From: CAWABB01 sp963701735
GTDB lineage: Bacteria > Bacteroidota > Ignavibacteria > UBA10030 > UBA6906
Assembly: GCA_963701735.1 (NCBI GenBank)
Contig: CAVPBI010000007.1
Location: forward strand, 5,232-69,231
DNA length: 64,000 nucleotides
Direction: 5' to 3'
The notes below the pieces were generated by a model. The model ran no database searches. It saw nothing but the letters and a program-made list of their open reading frames with translations, and was not told the DNA's origin. This document shows, piece after piece, positions 36,891 through 44,847 of the stretch. Position numbers and translations under genes: made by a program. Each line of letters starts with the position of its first letter. Position 1 is the first letter of the stretch.

Positions 36891-38648
36891 TTACAGCGGT
36901 TCCGCTCCGAGCTCGCGCTTGAGGGCGGCGATGATCGGGTGGTCTTCAGGAGGGGCCGCCGGTGCCTGCTCGGCAGGTCCGGCGGGGGCATGTTCAGGAT
37001 CGTACACCGCCTCGATGCGGAGGCGGACATGAAAGAGATCGCCAAAGAGTCCGGCCAGCATCTCGCGGTTCCGCTCGATGCTGGATTGTTCGAACTCCGT
37101 CCGGCAGCCGATCCGAAGGCTGTTGCCCGTGACGCCTGCAAGCCAGGTGCCGTCCATGACCGTACCGAGGGAGATCTTCCGCTGGCGGATCGCCGTGAGG
37201 AACTCCAGCCAGCGGGACTGAACCTCCCGCTCGGAGATGGCTGGAGCCGATTTCGATGGACCTGATGCGGGTTTTGTTGAAGCAGATACTGCTTTCGGGG
37301 GCGGGGCCGGTACCCGTGGGGCAATCGCACTGTCATCTGAAGACGCCGCCGATGTCTGAGGAAGTGGCGACGGAGCCTGGGGAGCGCGTGTCACGCGAGA
37401 CGGTGGACCGAACGGAGACTGTGACGCCGAGTCGACGCCGGCGCGTGGCGCCGCAGCTGCTGGTGCATGACCTACGGAACGAGAGGGCGGTGCACTTTCA
37501 GTGAAGTCTTTTTTTTTCAGCTCGTCCAGACCGCTCAACACCTCGCCGATCTCCGCAGCGCGCGGCAGCGTCACGAGCTGCACCATGTCCGCCTCGAGCC
37601 GGAACCGCGGCTGCGAGCTCCACCTGATCCCGCTGTCAGTGCTCCCCACGAACCGCTGATACCGCAGCAGGTCGGGAATCGAAAACGTATTCGCCTCATC
37701 CATATACCGCCGCCGGTACAGGTCTGAGGCCTCGATCAGAGAAGCGTTTCCGGTTGTCTTGGCGAGGAGCAGGTTGCGCAAATGTTCCGTCACCCCGCCC
37801 AGGAATTCCCGGATGTCGTGCCCGCGCGTGAACAGTTCGTCCACCAGCGCCAGCGCGCCTGCGGCGTCCTGCGCCGTGATCAGATCCGTCACGCGGAAGT
37901 ACACTTCCTGATCGACGATGTGCAATGCCTCCAGGATCGACGCATACGTGACGTCCGTGCCGCACAACGCAATCACCTGGTCGAAGATGCTCTGCGCGTC
38001 GCGCAATGAGCCGTCACCCCGTCGGGCGACAAGCAGCAACGCCTCGTCGTCCATGCGGATGCCCTCGGCCTCTGCGATCGACTTCAGCTTCGTGCGGATC
38101 CGCTCCACCGGGATCCTGCGGAACTCGAACCGCTGGCACCGCGAGAGGATCGTCGCGGGGAGCTTGTGCATCTCGGTGGTCGCAAAGATGAACAGCACGT
38201 GCGCCGGGGGTTCTTCCAGTGTCTTCAGGAGAGCGTTGAACGCCTCCTTCGTGAGCATATGCACTTCATCGATAATATAGACGCGGTACTTCCCCTTCGC
38301 CGGCGCGTACCGCACGCCCTCGCGAAGGTTGCGGATTTCTTCCACGCCACGGTTCGATGCGCCATCAATCTCCAGCACGTCGAAGCTCCGCCCCTCCGTG
38401 ATCTCCCGGCAGATCTCGCATTCGTTGTCGGGATTCAGGTCGCGCGGATTGATGCAGTTCACCGCCTTCGCCAGCAGGCGCGCCGTGGTCGTCTTCCCCA
38501 CCCCGCGCGGGCCGCTGAACAGGTACGCGTGCGCCAGCCGCCCCGAGGAAATCGCGTTCCGCAGCGTTGTCGTCACGTGTTCCTGTCCGACGACATCCTC
38601 GAACAGCATCGGACGCCATTTGCGGGCCGTGACGAGGTACTCGCTCAT
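36891..38648 (-). CDS. dnaX: DNA polymerase III subunits gamma and tau
   Basis: A 585-residue clamp-loader ATPase. Walker A is GPRGVGKTTTAR at residues about 46-57. Zinc ligands lie in CINPR...CEICREI, Walker B/DEVH in YIIDEVHML, sensor 1 in ATTEMHKLP, and the SRC motif in ILSRCQRFEF. Domains I-III end near residue 365. A run of nine A (K378-K380) then begins the linker to the Pro/Ala/Ser-rich tau tail. Gain of one A, or a -1 ribosomal slip, gives a 383-residue gamma-like form ending R-L-H. It overlaps lon by 4 bases. Confidence 0.96.
   Translation of the reverse strand: MSEYLVTARKWRPMLFEDVVGQEHVTTTLRNAISSGRLAHAYLFSGPRGVGKTTTARLLAKAVNCINPRDLNPDNECEICREITEGRSFDVLEIDGASNRGVEEIRNLREGVRYAPAKGKYRVYIIDEVHMLTKEAFNALLKTLEEPPAHVLFIFATTEMHKLPATILSRCQRFEFRRIPVERIRTKLKSIAEAEGIRMDDEALLLVARRGDGSLRDAQSIFDQVIALCGTDVTYASILEALHIVDQEVYFRVTDLITAQDAAGALALVDELFTRGHDIREFLGGVTEHLRNLLLAKTTGNASLIEASDLYRRRYMDEANTFSIPDLLRYQRFVGSTDSGIRWSSQPRFRLEADMVQLVTLPRAAEIGEVLSGLDELKKKDFTESAPPSRSVGHAPAAAAPRAGVDSASQSPFGPPSRVTRAPQAPSPLPQTSAASSDDSAIAPRVPAPPPKAVSASTKPASGPSKSAPAISEREVQSRWLEFLTAIRQRKISLGTVMDGTWLAGVTGNSLRIGCRTEFEQSSIERNREMLAGLFGDLFHVRLRIEAVYDPEHAPAGPAEQAPAAPPEDHPIIAALKRELGAEPL
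37509..37517 (-). other. A9 slippery run inside dnaX
   Basis: Nine consecutive A on the coding strand (T on +), read as three Lys codons 378-380. A stop TGA follows four codons later in the -1 frame, and a TAG follows about 11 codons after the run in the +1 frame. The position matches the end of clamp-loader domain III. Thermus thermophilus dnaX uses a nine-A run for transcriptional slippage. Confidence 0.6.
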
Positions 38649-41083
38649 CCCTTCTCTCCGCGCTTCGGGAATACATGCGGGAGCGCCTGTTCGATCCGTG
38701 AAATCGGGACGATCGTCAAGCCTTCTTTCACCTTCTCCGGAATCTCCGTCAGTTCTTTCTTATTCTCATCGGGGATCAGAACCTTCCGGATGCCGCTTCG
38801 CTGAGCAGCCAGGAGCTTCTCGTTCAATCCGCCGATGGCGAGCACCTCGCCGCGCAGGGTGATTTCGCCGGTCATGGCAACGTCACTCCTGGCGGGACGC
38901 CCGCTGAGCGCGGAGTACATGGCCATCGCCATGGTAATCCCGGCAGAAGGACCGTCCTTCGGAATGGCCCCTTCGGGGACATGAACGTGAATTTCACGCC
39001 CCTTTGACACGGTTCCTTTGAGGCCGAACGACTTCGCCTGTGAGCGCAGATAGCTGAGCGCAGCCTGCGCGGACTCCTTCATGACCTCCCCGAGCTGGCC
39101 GGTCAGCGTCAGCTTCTCAGCACCAGGCATCACTGACACGTCCACGTGCAGGATGTCGCCGCCGACGCTCGTCCACGCCAGTCCGGTCACCGAGCCGACG
39201 CGGGCCTCGGTCCTGCGGAGGCGGCTCCGGAACCGGGGGACACCGAGGTACTTCTCCACTCGCTCAGGGTCTACCACAAGGGATTTGTCCGCACCGAATT
39301 GTGCCGTCTTTCCGGCCTTGCTGTTCCCGGCGCCCTTCACAGGCTTCCCGCCTCTCCCCTTTGACAGCACGATGTCCTTGGCGATCTTCCTGGACGTCGA
39401 AGCGATCTCCCGTTCGAGGTTACGCACTCCAGCCTCGCGGGTGTAATCCGCAATGATCTTGTCGATCGCCGCATCATTGAACCTGACTCGCTTGGGGTCC
39501 AGCCCGTGCTCCATCAACTGCTTCGGGATGATGTGCCGCTTCGCAATCTCCCGCTTATCGTGGTGCAGATACCCCGGGAGCTCGATGATTTCCATCCGGT
39601 CCTGCAGCGGGAGCGGAATTCCGTACCGTATGTTTGCGGTCGTAATGAACATGACCCGCGAGAGGTCGTAGTCCACGTCCAGATAGTGGTCGTTGAACGC
39701 GTAATTCTGTTCCGGGTCGAGCACTTCCAGCAGCGCCGCCGACGGATCGCCCCGGAAGTCGGTGCTCATCTTGTCCACTTCGTCCAGGATAATGACCGGG
39801 TTCACCACTCCGGCACGCTTCATCGACTGGATGATCTTCCCCGGCATGGAGCCGATATACGTCCGGCGATGGCCGCGGATCTCCGCCTCGTCACGCACGC
39901 CACCCAGGGAAATCCGCACGAGCTTCCGCCCGAGCGCACGGGCGATCGACTTCGCGAGCGATGTCTTCCCCACGCCCGGCGGACCGACGAAACAGAGGAT
40001 CTGTCCCTTCATTTCACGCACGAGGTTCAGGACGGCGATGTGCTCCAGAATTCTGTCTTTCGGCTTCTCGAGCCCGAAATGATCCTCATCCAGGATCGAC
40101 TTGACGTGCTCGATGTCCAGGTTGTCCTTCGTGCGCTTGTGCCACGGCACCGCGACCATCCAGTCCAGATAGCTCCGGATGACGGTGGACTCCGGCGAGA
40201 GGGGCGGCGTCTTCCTGAGCTTCGCCAGTTCTTCCATCGCCTTCTCCTCGGCCTCCTTCGTCATCTTCGCCCGCTGGATATCCTCGCGCAGCTTCGCAGC
40301 TTCGGGCGACGCGTCCTCGTCCCCGAGCTCGTCCTGCAGAATGCGGATCTGCTCCTGGATGAAGAACTTCCGCTGCGACCGGGCGATGTTGTCGTGGACT
40401 TTGGTGTCGATCTCCTTCTCGATCTTCAGGACGTCGTTCTCGGAGTTCAGGATTCTGATGAGCTCGTGAAGCTGTTCGCGCATCGTGTTGAGCTGCAGGA
40501 TCTTCTGCTTGACGTCGACGCCCTGCAGGATGTTCGACGCGATGTAGTACATCCTCCGGCGCGGGTCCTTCGTGTTCTCGAACGCAACCAGCACTTCGCT
40601 CGGGACATTCCGGTTGAGGTGGACATATTCCGCGAACAGGGTCGAGGTATGCCGCAGGAGGGCGTCCAGCTCGGAGTCCATCGGGCCGGTTGGCCCCGCA
40701 AGGGCGATTTCAGCCTCCAGGAACCGCTCGTTCGGCACGACCGTGCTGATGCGGGCCTGGATGAGCCCGTCCACCAGGATCTTCATCAGCCCGTTGGGGA
40801 GCTTCAGAATCTGGACGATTTTGGCGACCGTCCCCTCGTGGTGGATGTCGTCCATTCCGGGGTCTTCGGTCACCGGGCTCTTCTGGGCGGCCAGGAAGAT
40901 GTACTTATTCCGCTCGAGGGCCTCGTTGACCGCGCGGAGCGAGGATTCGCGGCCTACCAGCACAGGAAAAATCATGTACGGAAAGACCACCACGTCCCGG
41001 AGCGGTAGCACCGGGAGTTTCGGGGGGATGGTGCCCTGCGGTTCGCTCACGTTGATGATCTCGGATTCATGGTCGAGGGGCAT
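38645..41083 (-). CDS. lon: ATP-dependent protease Lon
   Basis: An 812-residue serine protease of the AAA+ family. An N-terminal substrate domain (residues about 20-215) precedes the Walker A GPPGVGKTSLAKS, Walker B VIILDEVDK and sensor regions. The catalytic Ser lies in KDGPSAGIT and the catalytic Lys in the helix after RGEVLAIGGLNEKLLAA. A short Gly/Lys-rich insert (GGKPVKGAGNSKAGK) joins the ATPase to the protease domain. It degrades misfolded and regulatory proteins. Its promoter and leader are described at 41113-41172. Confidence 0.97.
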   Translation of the reverse strand: MPLDHESEIINVSEPQGTIPPKLPVLPLRDVVVFPYMIFPVLVGRESSLRAVNEALERNKYIFLAAQKSPVTEDPGMDDIHHEGTVAKIVQILKLPNGLMKILVDGLIQARISTVVPNERFLEAEIALAGPTGPMDSELDALLRHTSTLFAEYVHLNRNVPSEVLVAFENTKDPRRRMYYIASNILQGVDVKQKILQLNTMREQLHELIRILNSENDVLKIEKEIDTKVHDNIARSQRKFFIQEQIRILQDELGDEDASPEAAKLREDIQRAKMTKEAEEKAMEELAKLRKTPPLSPESTVIRSYLDWMVAVPWHKRTKDNLDIEHVKSILDEDHFGLEKPKDRILEHIAVLNLVREMKGQILCFVGPPGVGKTSLAKSIARALGRKLVRISLGGVRDEAEIRGHRRTYIGSMPGKIIQSMKRAGVVNPVIILDEVDKMSTDFRGDPSAALLEVLDPEQNYAFNDHYLDVDYDLSRVMFITTANIRYGIPLPLQDRMEIIELPGYLHHDKREIAKRHIIPKQLMEHGLDPKRVRFNDAAIDKIIADYTREAGVRNLEREIASTSRKIAKDIVLSKGRGGKPVKGAGNSKAGKTAQFGADKSLVVDPERVEKYLGVPRFRSRLRRTEARVGSVTGLAWTSVGGDILHVDVSVMPGAEKLTLTGQLGEVMKESAQAALSYLRSQAKSFGLKGTVSKGREIHVHVPEGAIPKDGPSAGITMAMAMYSALSGRPARSDVAMTGEITLRGEVLAIGGLNEKLLAAQRSGIRKVLIPDENKKELTEIPEKVKEGLTIVPISRIEQALPHVFPKRGEKG

Positions 41084-41112
41084 GTCGGATAACAGGGGTG
41101 TGCCAGAGACAC

Positions 41113-41138
41113 AAAAAGGTGTCGGGGGTCGACACCTT
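41113..41138 (-). promoter_or_regulatory. Hairpin at the start of the predicted lon transcript
   Basis: Arms AAGGTGTCG/CGACACCTT of 9 bases (41138-41130 and 41124-41116) around a 5-base loop, followed on the minus strand by T to 41113. It begins at the expected start point of the lon transcript. It could be an attenuator, a stabilising 5' hairpin, or the terminator of the anti-sigma gene, which ends at 41183. Confidence 0.55.
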
Positions 41139-41143
41139 CAGTC

Positions 41144-41172
41144 AGTATACCACATTAATGTGTGCCTGTCAA
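41144..41172 (-). promoter_or_regulatory. lon: Near-consensus sigma70 promoter of lon with palindromic spacer
   Basis: TTGACA (41172-41167), exactly 17 bases, then TATACT (41149-41144). The spacer holds the perfect palindrome CACATTAATGTG (41151-41162), a likely operator. The lon ATG lies 60 bases beyond the -10. Confidence 0.75.
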
Positions 41173-41182
41173 GGCGCAGCAT

Positions 41183-42037
41183 TCAGGGCACGGAGACTCC
41201 CTCGGCCTCTTCCGCCGTGACACAGGCGATGAGCTCATCAGGATCGGTCTGGGCGATGGCCGCGCACAACGTGCCGCCGCGCACCCAGATGGCCATGGTC
41301 TGTCCGTCACCAAGCCTCTCCGTGTACCACCCCGTCTTGCGCAGAGATTCCTTGACCTGATCGGGCACCATCAGGCTCTTCCCCTCCTGCACTGTCTTCC
41401 AACACGTCTGATACATGTAGATGAGCGTTTCTCCGCGCTTGTAGACAACGTGTGCCAGCGGAGTTCCCTCGTAGGCATTCAGCACTCCACCGACCAGCGT
41501 GCAGTGCCTGAGTTTCGGAACATGAACGGGGAACTGCGTCATGCCCTCGAACAGCTTCCGCACGCTGGCGGGTTCGTTCGACGCCACCTGCGGCGTGATG
41601 TTGCCCGCGAGCACCGCCCTGTAGTTCTCCATCGACTGGAGAAGGACATTGTTCCCCGCCGCGATGGCAACGCGTGCCGGAGGTTGGACGATTTGCGCAA
41701 CGATGATCAGGAGGGCGAGCATGCCAAGCGCAATCGCCAGCGTGGGACGGATGCGCAATGAAACGACGAAACGCGAGAACCATGAAGGAGGCGCGGGTGT
41801 GCGAGGCGCCACGGACTCTGCTTCCAGGCGGTCGAGGAGAGCACGCTTCACGGATGCCGGGGTATCCACCATGTGCGCATGCATCGTGACGAAGCGCTTC
41901 GTGGAAGCCTCCGCTTCGTATTCGCTGCGGCACAGGGGACAGGCATTGGCGTGATCCAGAAACTGCTTCATCTCCGCCTCCGACAGGCACGTGTCGACGG
42001 CGTCGGTGATGTATTCCTGGAACTCTTTGCATTTCAC
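41183..42037 (-). CDS. Membrane anti-sigma factor with zf-HC2 domain
   Basis: A 284-residue protein. The N-terminal zinc motif HANACPLC (residues about 29-36) belongs to the anti-sigma zf-HC2 domain, which holds the sigma factor. One membrane helix (about 97-118, LAIALGMLALLIIVAQIV) leads to a periplasmic part of about 165 residues with four Cys. It lies 33 bases after the ECF sigma gene. The sensor domain has no named family that I can see. RseP at 25068 could cut it. Confidence 0.88.
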   Translation of the reverse strand: MKCKEFQEYITDAVDTCLSEAEMKQFLDHANACPLCRSEYEAEASTKRFVTMHAHMVDTPASVKRALLDRLEAESVAPRTPAPPSWFSRFVVSLRIRPTLAIALGMLALLIIVAQIVQPPARVAIAAGNNVLLQSMENYRAVLAGNITPQVASNEPASVRKLFEGMTQFPVHVPKLRHCTLVGGVLNAYEGTPLAHVVYKRGETLIYMYQTCWKTVQEGKSLMVPDQVKESLRKTGWYTERLGDGQTMAIWVRGGTLCAAIAQTDPDELIACVTAEEAEGVSVP

Positions 42038-42070
42038 TGCAGTACTACCGTATCAAATGTCGTTCGGATC

Positions 42071-42640
42071 TTACTCCCTGGTTGCGTAGCCGCGGCTGCG
42101 CGCATACTCCATCAGCCTGGCTCGAAGAATCTTGCGTCCCCGGTGAAGCCGCGACCGGACCGTCCCTAACGGCACATCGACAAAGTCCGCGATCTCCTCA
42201 TAGGTGAGGCCCTCGATGTCGCTGAGGATCACCACAGTTCGGAACTCTTCCGGGAGATCCGCGATGGCCTTCGTAACGTCGTCATCCAGGAGGTTCTTGA
42301 AGAGGTTCTCCTGGAGGTCGTTCGATTCGGTCCCCGCTTCCCGGACAGAGGTATAGAAATTCTGGACCTCGTCGTAGTCGACGGTCTCCGGTTCCCGCGT
42401 TGTTTTGCGATACCGGTTTATATACGAATTCTTCAAAATTCTGAACAACCATGCGCGGATGTTCGTTCCCCGCTCGTATCTGTCCCAGAAACGGTAGGCT
42501 TTTAGGAAGGTTTCCTGAAGGAGGTCCTGAGCGTCGGCCGGATTGTTGGTCATCCGGAGGGCATAGTTGTACAGGAGGTTTGTGTGGGGGAGGGCTTCCT
42601 GCTCAAACTGGCGCTGTTTTTCGTTCTTTTTGGTCGTCAT
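42071..42640 (-). CDS. rpoE: ECF RNA polymerase sigma factor (RpoE-like)
   Basis: 189 residues from the ATG at 42640. Region 2 reads LYNYALRMTNNPADAQDLLQE and continues through TFLKAYRFWDRYE and NIRAWLFRILKNSYIN. Region 4 reads DLPEEFRTVVILSDIEG, then LTYEEIADFVDVPLGTVRSRLHRGRK. The frame stays open far upstream (to 43270), but those codons are a shadow of other genes. It is followed by its likely anti-sigma factor and then lon. A TTGACA box is 67-72 bases upstream of the ATG. Confidence 0.93.
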   Translation of the reverse strand: MTTKKNEKQRQFEQEALPHTNLLYNYALRMTNNPADAQDLLQETFLKAYRFWDRYERGTNIRAWLFRILKNSYINRYRKTTREPETVDYDEVQNFYTSVREAGTESNDLQENLFKNLLDDDVTKAIADLPEEFRTVVILSDIEGLTYEEIADFVDVPLGTVRSRLHRGRKILRARLMEYARSRGYATRE

Positions 42641-42683
42641 TTGCACCCCGGACAGCGGGGTCAGATGGGGAGGAAAGAGCATG

Positions 42684-42712
42684 AAGGTACGACAGGAATG
42701 GAGCAGTGTCAA
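42684..42712 (-). promoter_or_regulatory. Predicted promoter of the ECF sigma gene
   Basis: TTGACA (42712-42707), 17 bases, then TACCTT (42689-42684), a perfect -35 with a weak -10. The -35 overlaps the stop codon of the UbiA remnant, so the remnant has become promoter sequence. Confidence 0.45.
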
Positions 42713-42969
42713 GCGCGGGCTGGATTCAGCTCCCCTGGGAGGGCCGATGATAGCGCTTCCACCCTGTCGATCGCAAGGTCGAAATAGTCGTTCAGAATGA
42801 GGGCGGCTGCAGAGATGCAGAAGAAGCTCGGAAATCCAGGGACCATCTGAGGGACCTGAGGGGTTGCATCCAGAGCGAGAAACTGACCCAGCACGACGCA
42901 GACACCCGCAGTGAAGGGAAGTTCGAACCGGAACAGGCGGAAGAGTCCTTGAAGCCTGGAGCCAGTCAA
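42709..42969 (-). pseudogene. Truncated UbiA-family prenyltransferase
   Basis: The first 86 residues look like the start of a UbiA-type aromatic prenyltransferase: a first membrane helix (FRLFRFELPFTAGVCVVLGQF) and the metal-binding motif NDYFDLAIDRV. The enzyme normally continues for about 200 residues with a second Asp-rich motif. Here it stops at LPGELNPARA and no other frame carries on the homology. It is a remnant or a deletion product. It lies 9 bases after the epimerase-like gene. Confidence 0.65.
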
Positions 42970-42978
42970 TCAGAGTCC

Positions 42979-43644
42979 TCAAGGAACGGTATCTCGCGAG
43001 CGCCGGGTGATATCCACGCACTCCAGAACCTTCCGAGGATAGCCCCTCTCCACAACACGGATCATCGCGCGGCCCAGATCCTGCATGGTGCAGACGTACT
43101 TCGAGAAGAATCTGTTGATAACAGGATAGAAGGGCGAGATCATCTTGGACGCCGTCATGCTGTTCTTGAGCCCCGGCGTGGGACGGATGTACCCCGGACG
43201 GAACGCATACACCGCCTTGAACGGCAGCCGCATGAGGTCGTTCTCGGTCTTGCCTTTCACGCGCGCCCACATGACGCGGCCCTGCTCAGAGCTGTCGGTC
43301 CCCGAGCCCGAGACATAACAGAACACCATGCCTGGATTGAGCTGTGAGAGTGCCTTCGCCGCGGCCATGGCCAGGTCGTAGGTGAGCCGGCGATACTCCT
43401 GCTCGCTCTTGCCGATCGACGTGACCCCGAGACAGAAGAAGCAGGCGTCGTACCCCCGCAACCGATTCAGGATCGGGGTATAGTCGTAAAAATCGCCATG
43501 GAGTGCCTCGGTCAGCTTCGCGTGCCTGACGTCGCAGGACCTGCGGCCCACAACGAGGGTAGATTCCACCGAAGGGTCGAGAAGCGCTTCGTGCAGCACG
43601 CCCTCCCCAACCATGCCCGTTGCACCAAAGACGATTGCCTTCAT
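42979..43644 (-). CDS. NAD(P)-binding Rossmann-fold epimerase-like protein
   Basis: A 221-residue protein with the nucleotide-binding motif VFGATGMVGEGVL at residues 4-16. It also has YDACFFCLGVTSIGKSEQEY and YVSGSGTDSSEQGRVMWARVKGK; the Ser and Lys are in the places where extended SDR enzymes carry them, while the Tyr of a YxxxK motif is not evident. AFRPGYI follows. It resembles the small HTATIP2/NmrA-like group. The substrate is unknown. It is followed by the UbiA remnant. Confidence 0.8.
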   Translation of the reverse strand: MKAIVFGATGMVGEGVLHEALLDPSVESTLVVGRRSCDVRHAKLTEALHGDFYDYTPILNRLRGYDACFFCLGVTSIGKSEQEYRRLTYDLAMAAAKALSQLNPGMVFCYVSGSGTDSSEQGRVMWARVKGKTENDLMRLPFKAVYAFRPGYIRPTPGLKNSMTASKMISPFYPVINRFFSKYVCTMQDLGRAMIRVVERGYPRKVLECVDITRRSRDTVP

Positions 43645-43680
43645 GTTCCTCGCGCGATCGGAATGCTGCTCGCGATGTTG

Positions 43681-44847
43681 CTATGGCGCCCCGAGGATTT
43701 CGCGCAGCTGTGCCTCGGAGAACGACTTGTCCAGGGAAAGGGCGCTGACATCGATCGGCTTCGGCAGGCCATTGATTGTCTGCAGCGCGCCGAATGTGCT
43801 GAGATCACCAATGCTCTTCACCGCATACCGGGCAGTCTCGTGGGCCGGCAGCGTGGTTTTCGTAAACCCGATGTCCGCCACACCGGTCCAGCCACTCTGG
43901 TGCATCACGGTCACGCCTCGGACGATGATGTCGAGCATCCGGTCGCCGTTCTCCACAAGCTCGTTGTATGCCGCACGATCGGCCGTCACGTACGATCCCG
44001 TGGCGATCGCATGCAAGGACACGAACAGCGCCACAGCGTTCAGTTTCCTCACGAACGCCTTATCGGGATCGTCCGGCCACTGCCCGGATTCGATCAACAC
44101 GGTACTCGTCCCCCAGCGCTGCATGTTGTCCCCGAACGCTCGCGGCTCGAAGGTATCGCTGTACGTGGCAAAATGCCCCCCGATGTACGGCTTGAGTGTC
44201 GTCGCGATGAGCGCCGCAATCTTCATCGCGCGTTCCCGGCCCGGGGTTACGGTGCGTTCTGCATCCGCGGCGGGGGCCAGGAGCGCGATCGTGGTGACGT
44301 CTTTCGACTGCCCGACCGAGTTCGGATCCTGATCGTGGAGGTTGAACCCGAACGCCGGCGACAGACGCTTCTGGGCCTCCCGCAGTATGCGCGCCTCAGG
44401 CGTGAGAAGCTTCACCGCGTCACGATTGATGTCGATCCCGACCGCGGTCAGGCGCTTCACCCGCTCTGCGCCGTCGGGATTCAGCATCGGAACGAAGTGC
44501 AGCGTCACCCCCGCGAGCATCTCGCGCATCCACCCTTCCGAGGATGCCGGACCCGAGAGCAGATTGAACATGTCCAGCAGCGCGAGCGTCGCGGTGGTTT
44601 CGTCGCCGTGCATCTGCGACCACAGCAGCACATGCACCAGGCCCGTGCCGCAGGTGATCTGTCGTATCGCGCGCCCTTCGATTGACGCGCCGAGGATCTC
44701 GGCGCTCAGAACCGTGCCGTCCCGCGCGAGATACTCATCGATGACCGTGTGGACGTTTGCGTGTTTGCACGTGACGGGGGTAGCGTCGCCGGACCGGAAC
44801 GTGTCGTAGGTCCGCATGAGGGTGGTGGCAAGTTCGGAGGATGTCAC
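43681..44847 (-). CDS. M14-family zinc carboxypeptidase
   Basis: A 388-residue peptidase. Zinc ligands appear in SQMHGDETTA (His and Glu, residues about 78-87) and in FGFNLHDQD (His). MLNPDGAERV and INRD form the substrate site. The catalytic Glu is probably in TVLIESGQ. There is no clear signal peptide, so it would act in the cytoplasm. The start overlaps the DUF4175 stop by 4 bases. Confidence 0.88.
   Translation of the reverse strand: MTSSELATTLMRTYDTFRSGDATPVTCKHANVHTVIDEYLARDGTVLSAEILGASIEGRAIRQITCGTGLVHVLLWSQMHGDETTATLALLDMFNLLSGPASSEGWMREMLAGVTLHFVPMLNPDGAERVKRLTAVGIDINRDAVKLLTPEARILREAQKRLSPAFGFNLHDQDPNSVGQSKDVTTIALLAPAADAERTVTPGRERAMKIAALIATTLKPYIGGHFATYSDTFEPRAFGDNMQRWGTSTVLIESGQWPDDPDKAFVRKLNAVALFVSLHAIATGSYVTADRAAYNELVENGDRMLDIIVRGVTVMHQSGWTGVADIGFTKTTLPAHETARYAVKSIGDLSTFGALQTINGLPKPIDVSALSLDKSFSEAQLREILGAP

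Noticed and set aside
39506..41008. 500-codon open frame on + opposite lon
   Set aside because: Shadow of Lon codon use; no signal, motif or ribosome-binding site.
42641..43270. Upstream extension of the ECF sigma frame
   Set aside because: It runs through the epimerase-like and UbiA genes in another frame; sigma homology begins at 42640.
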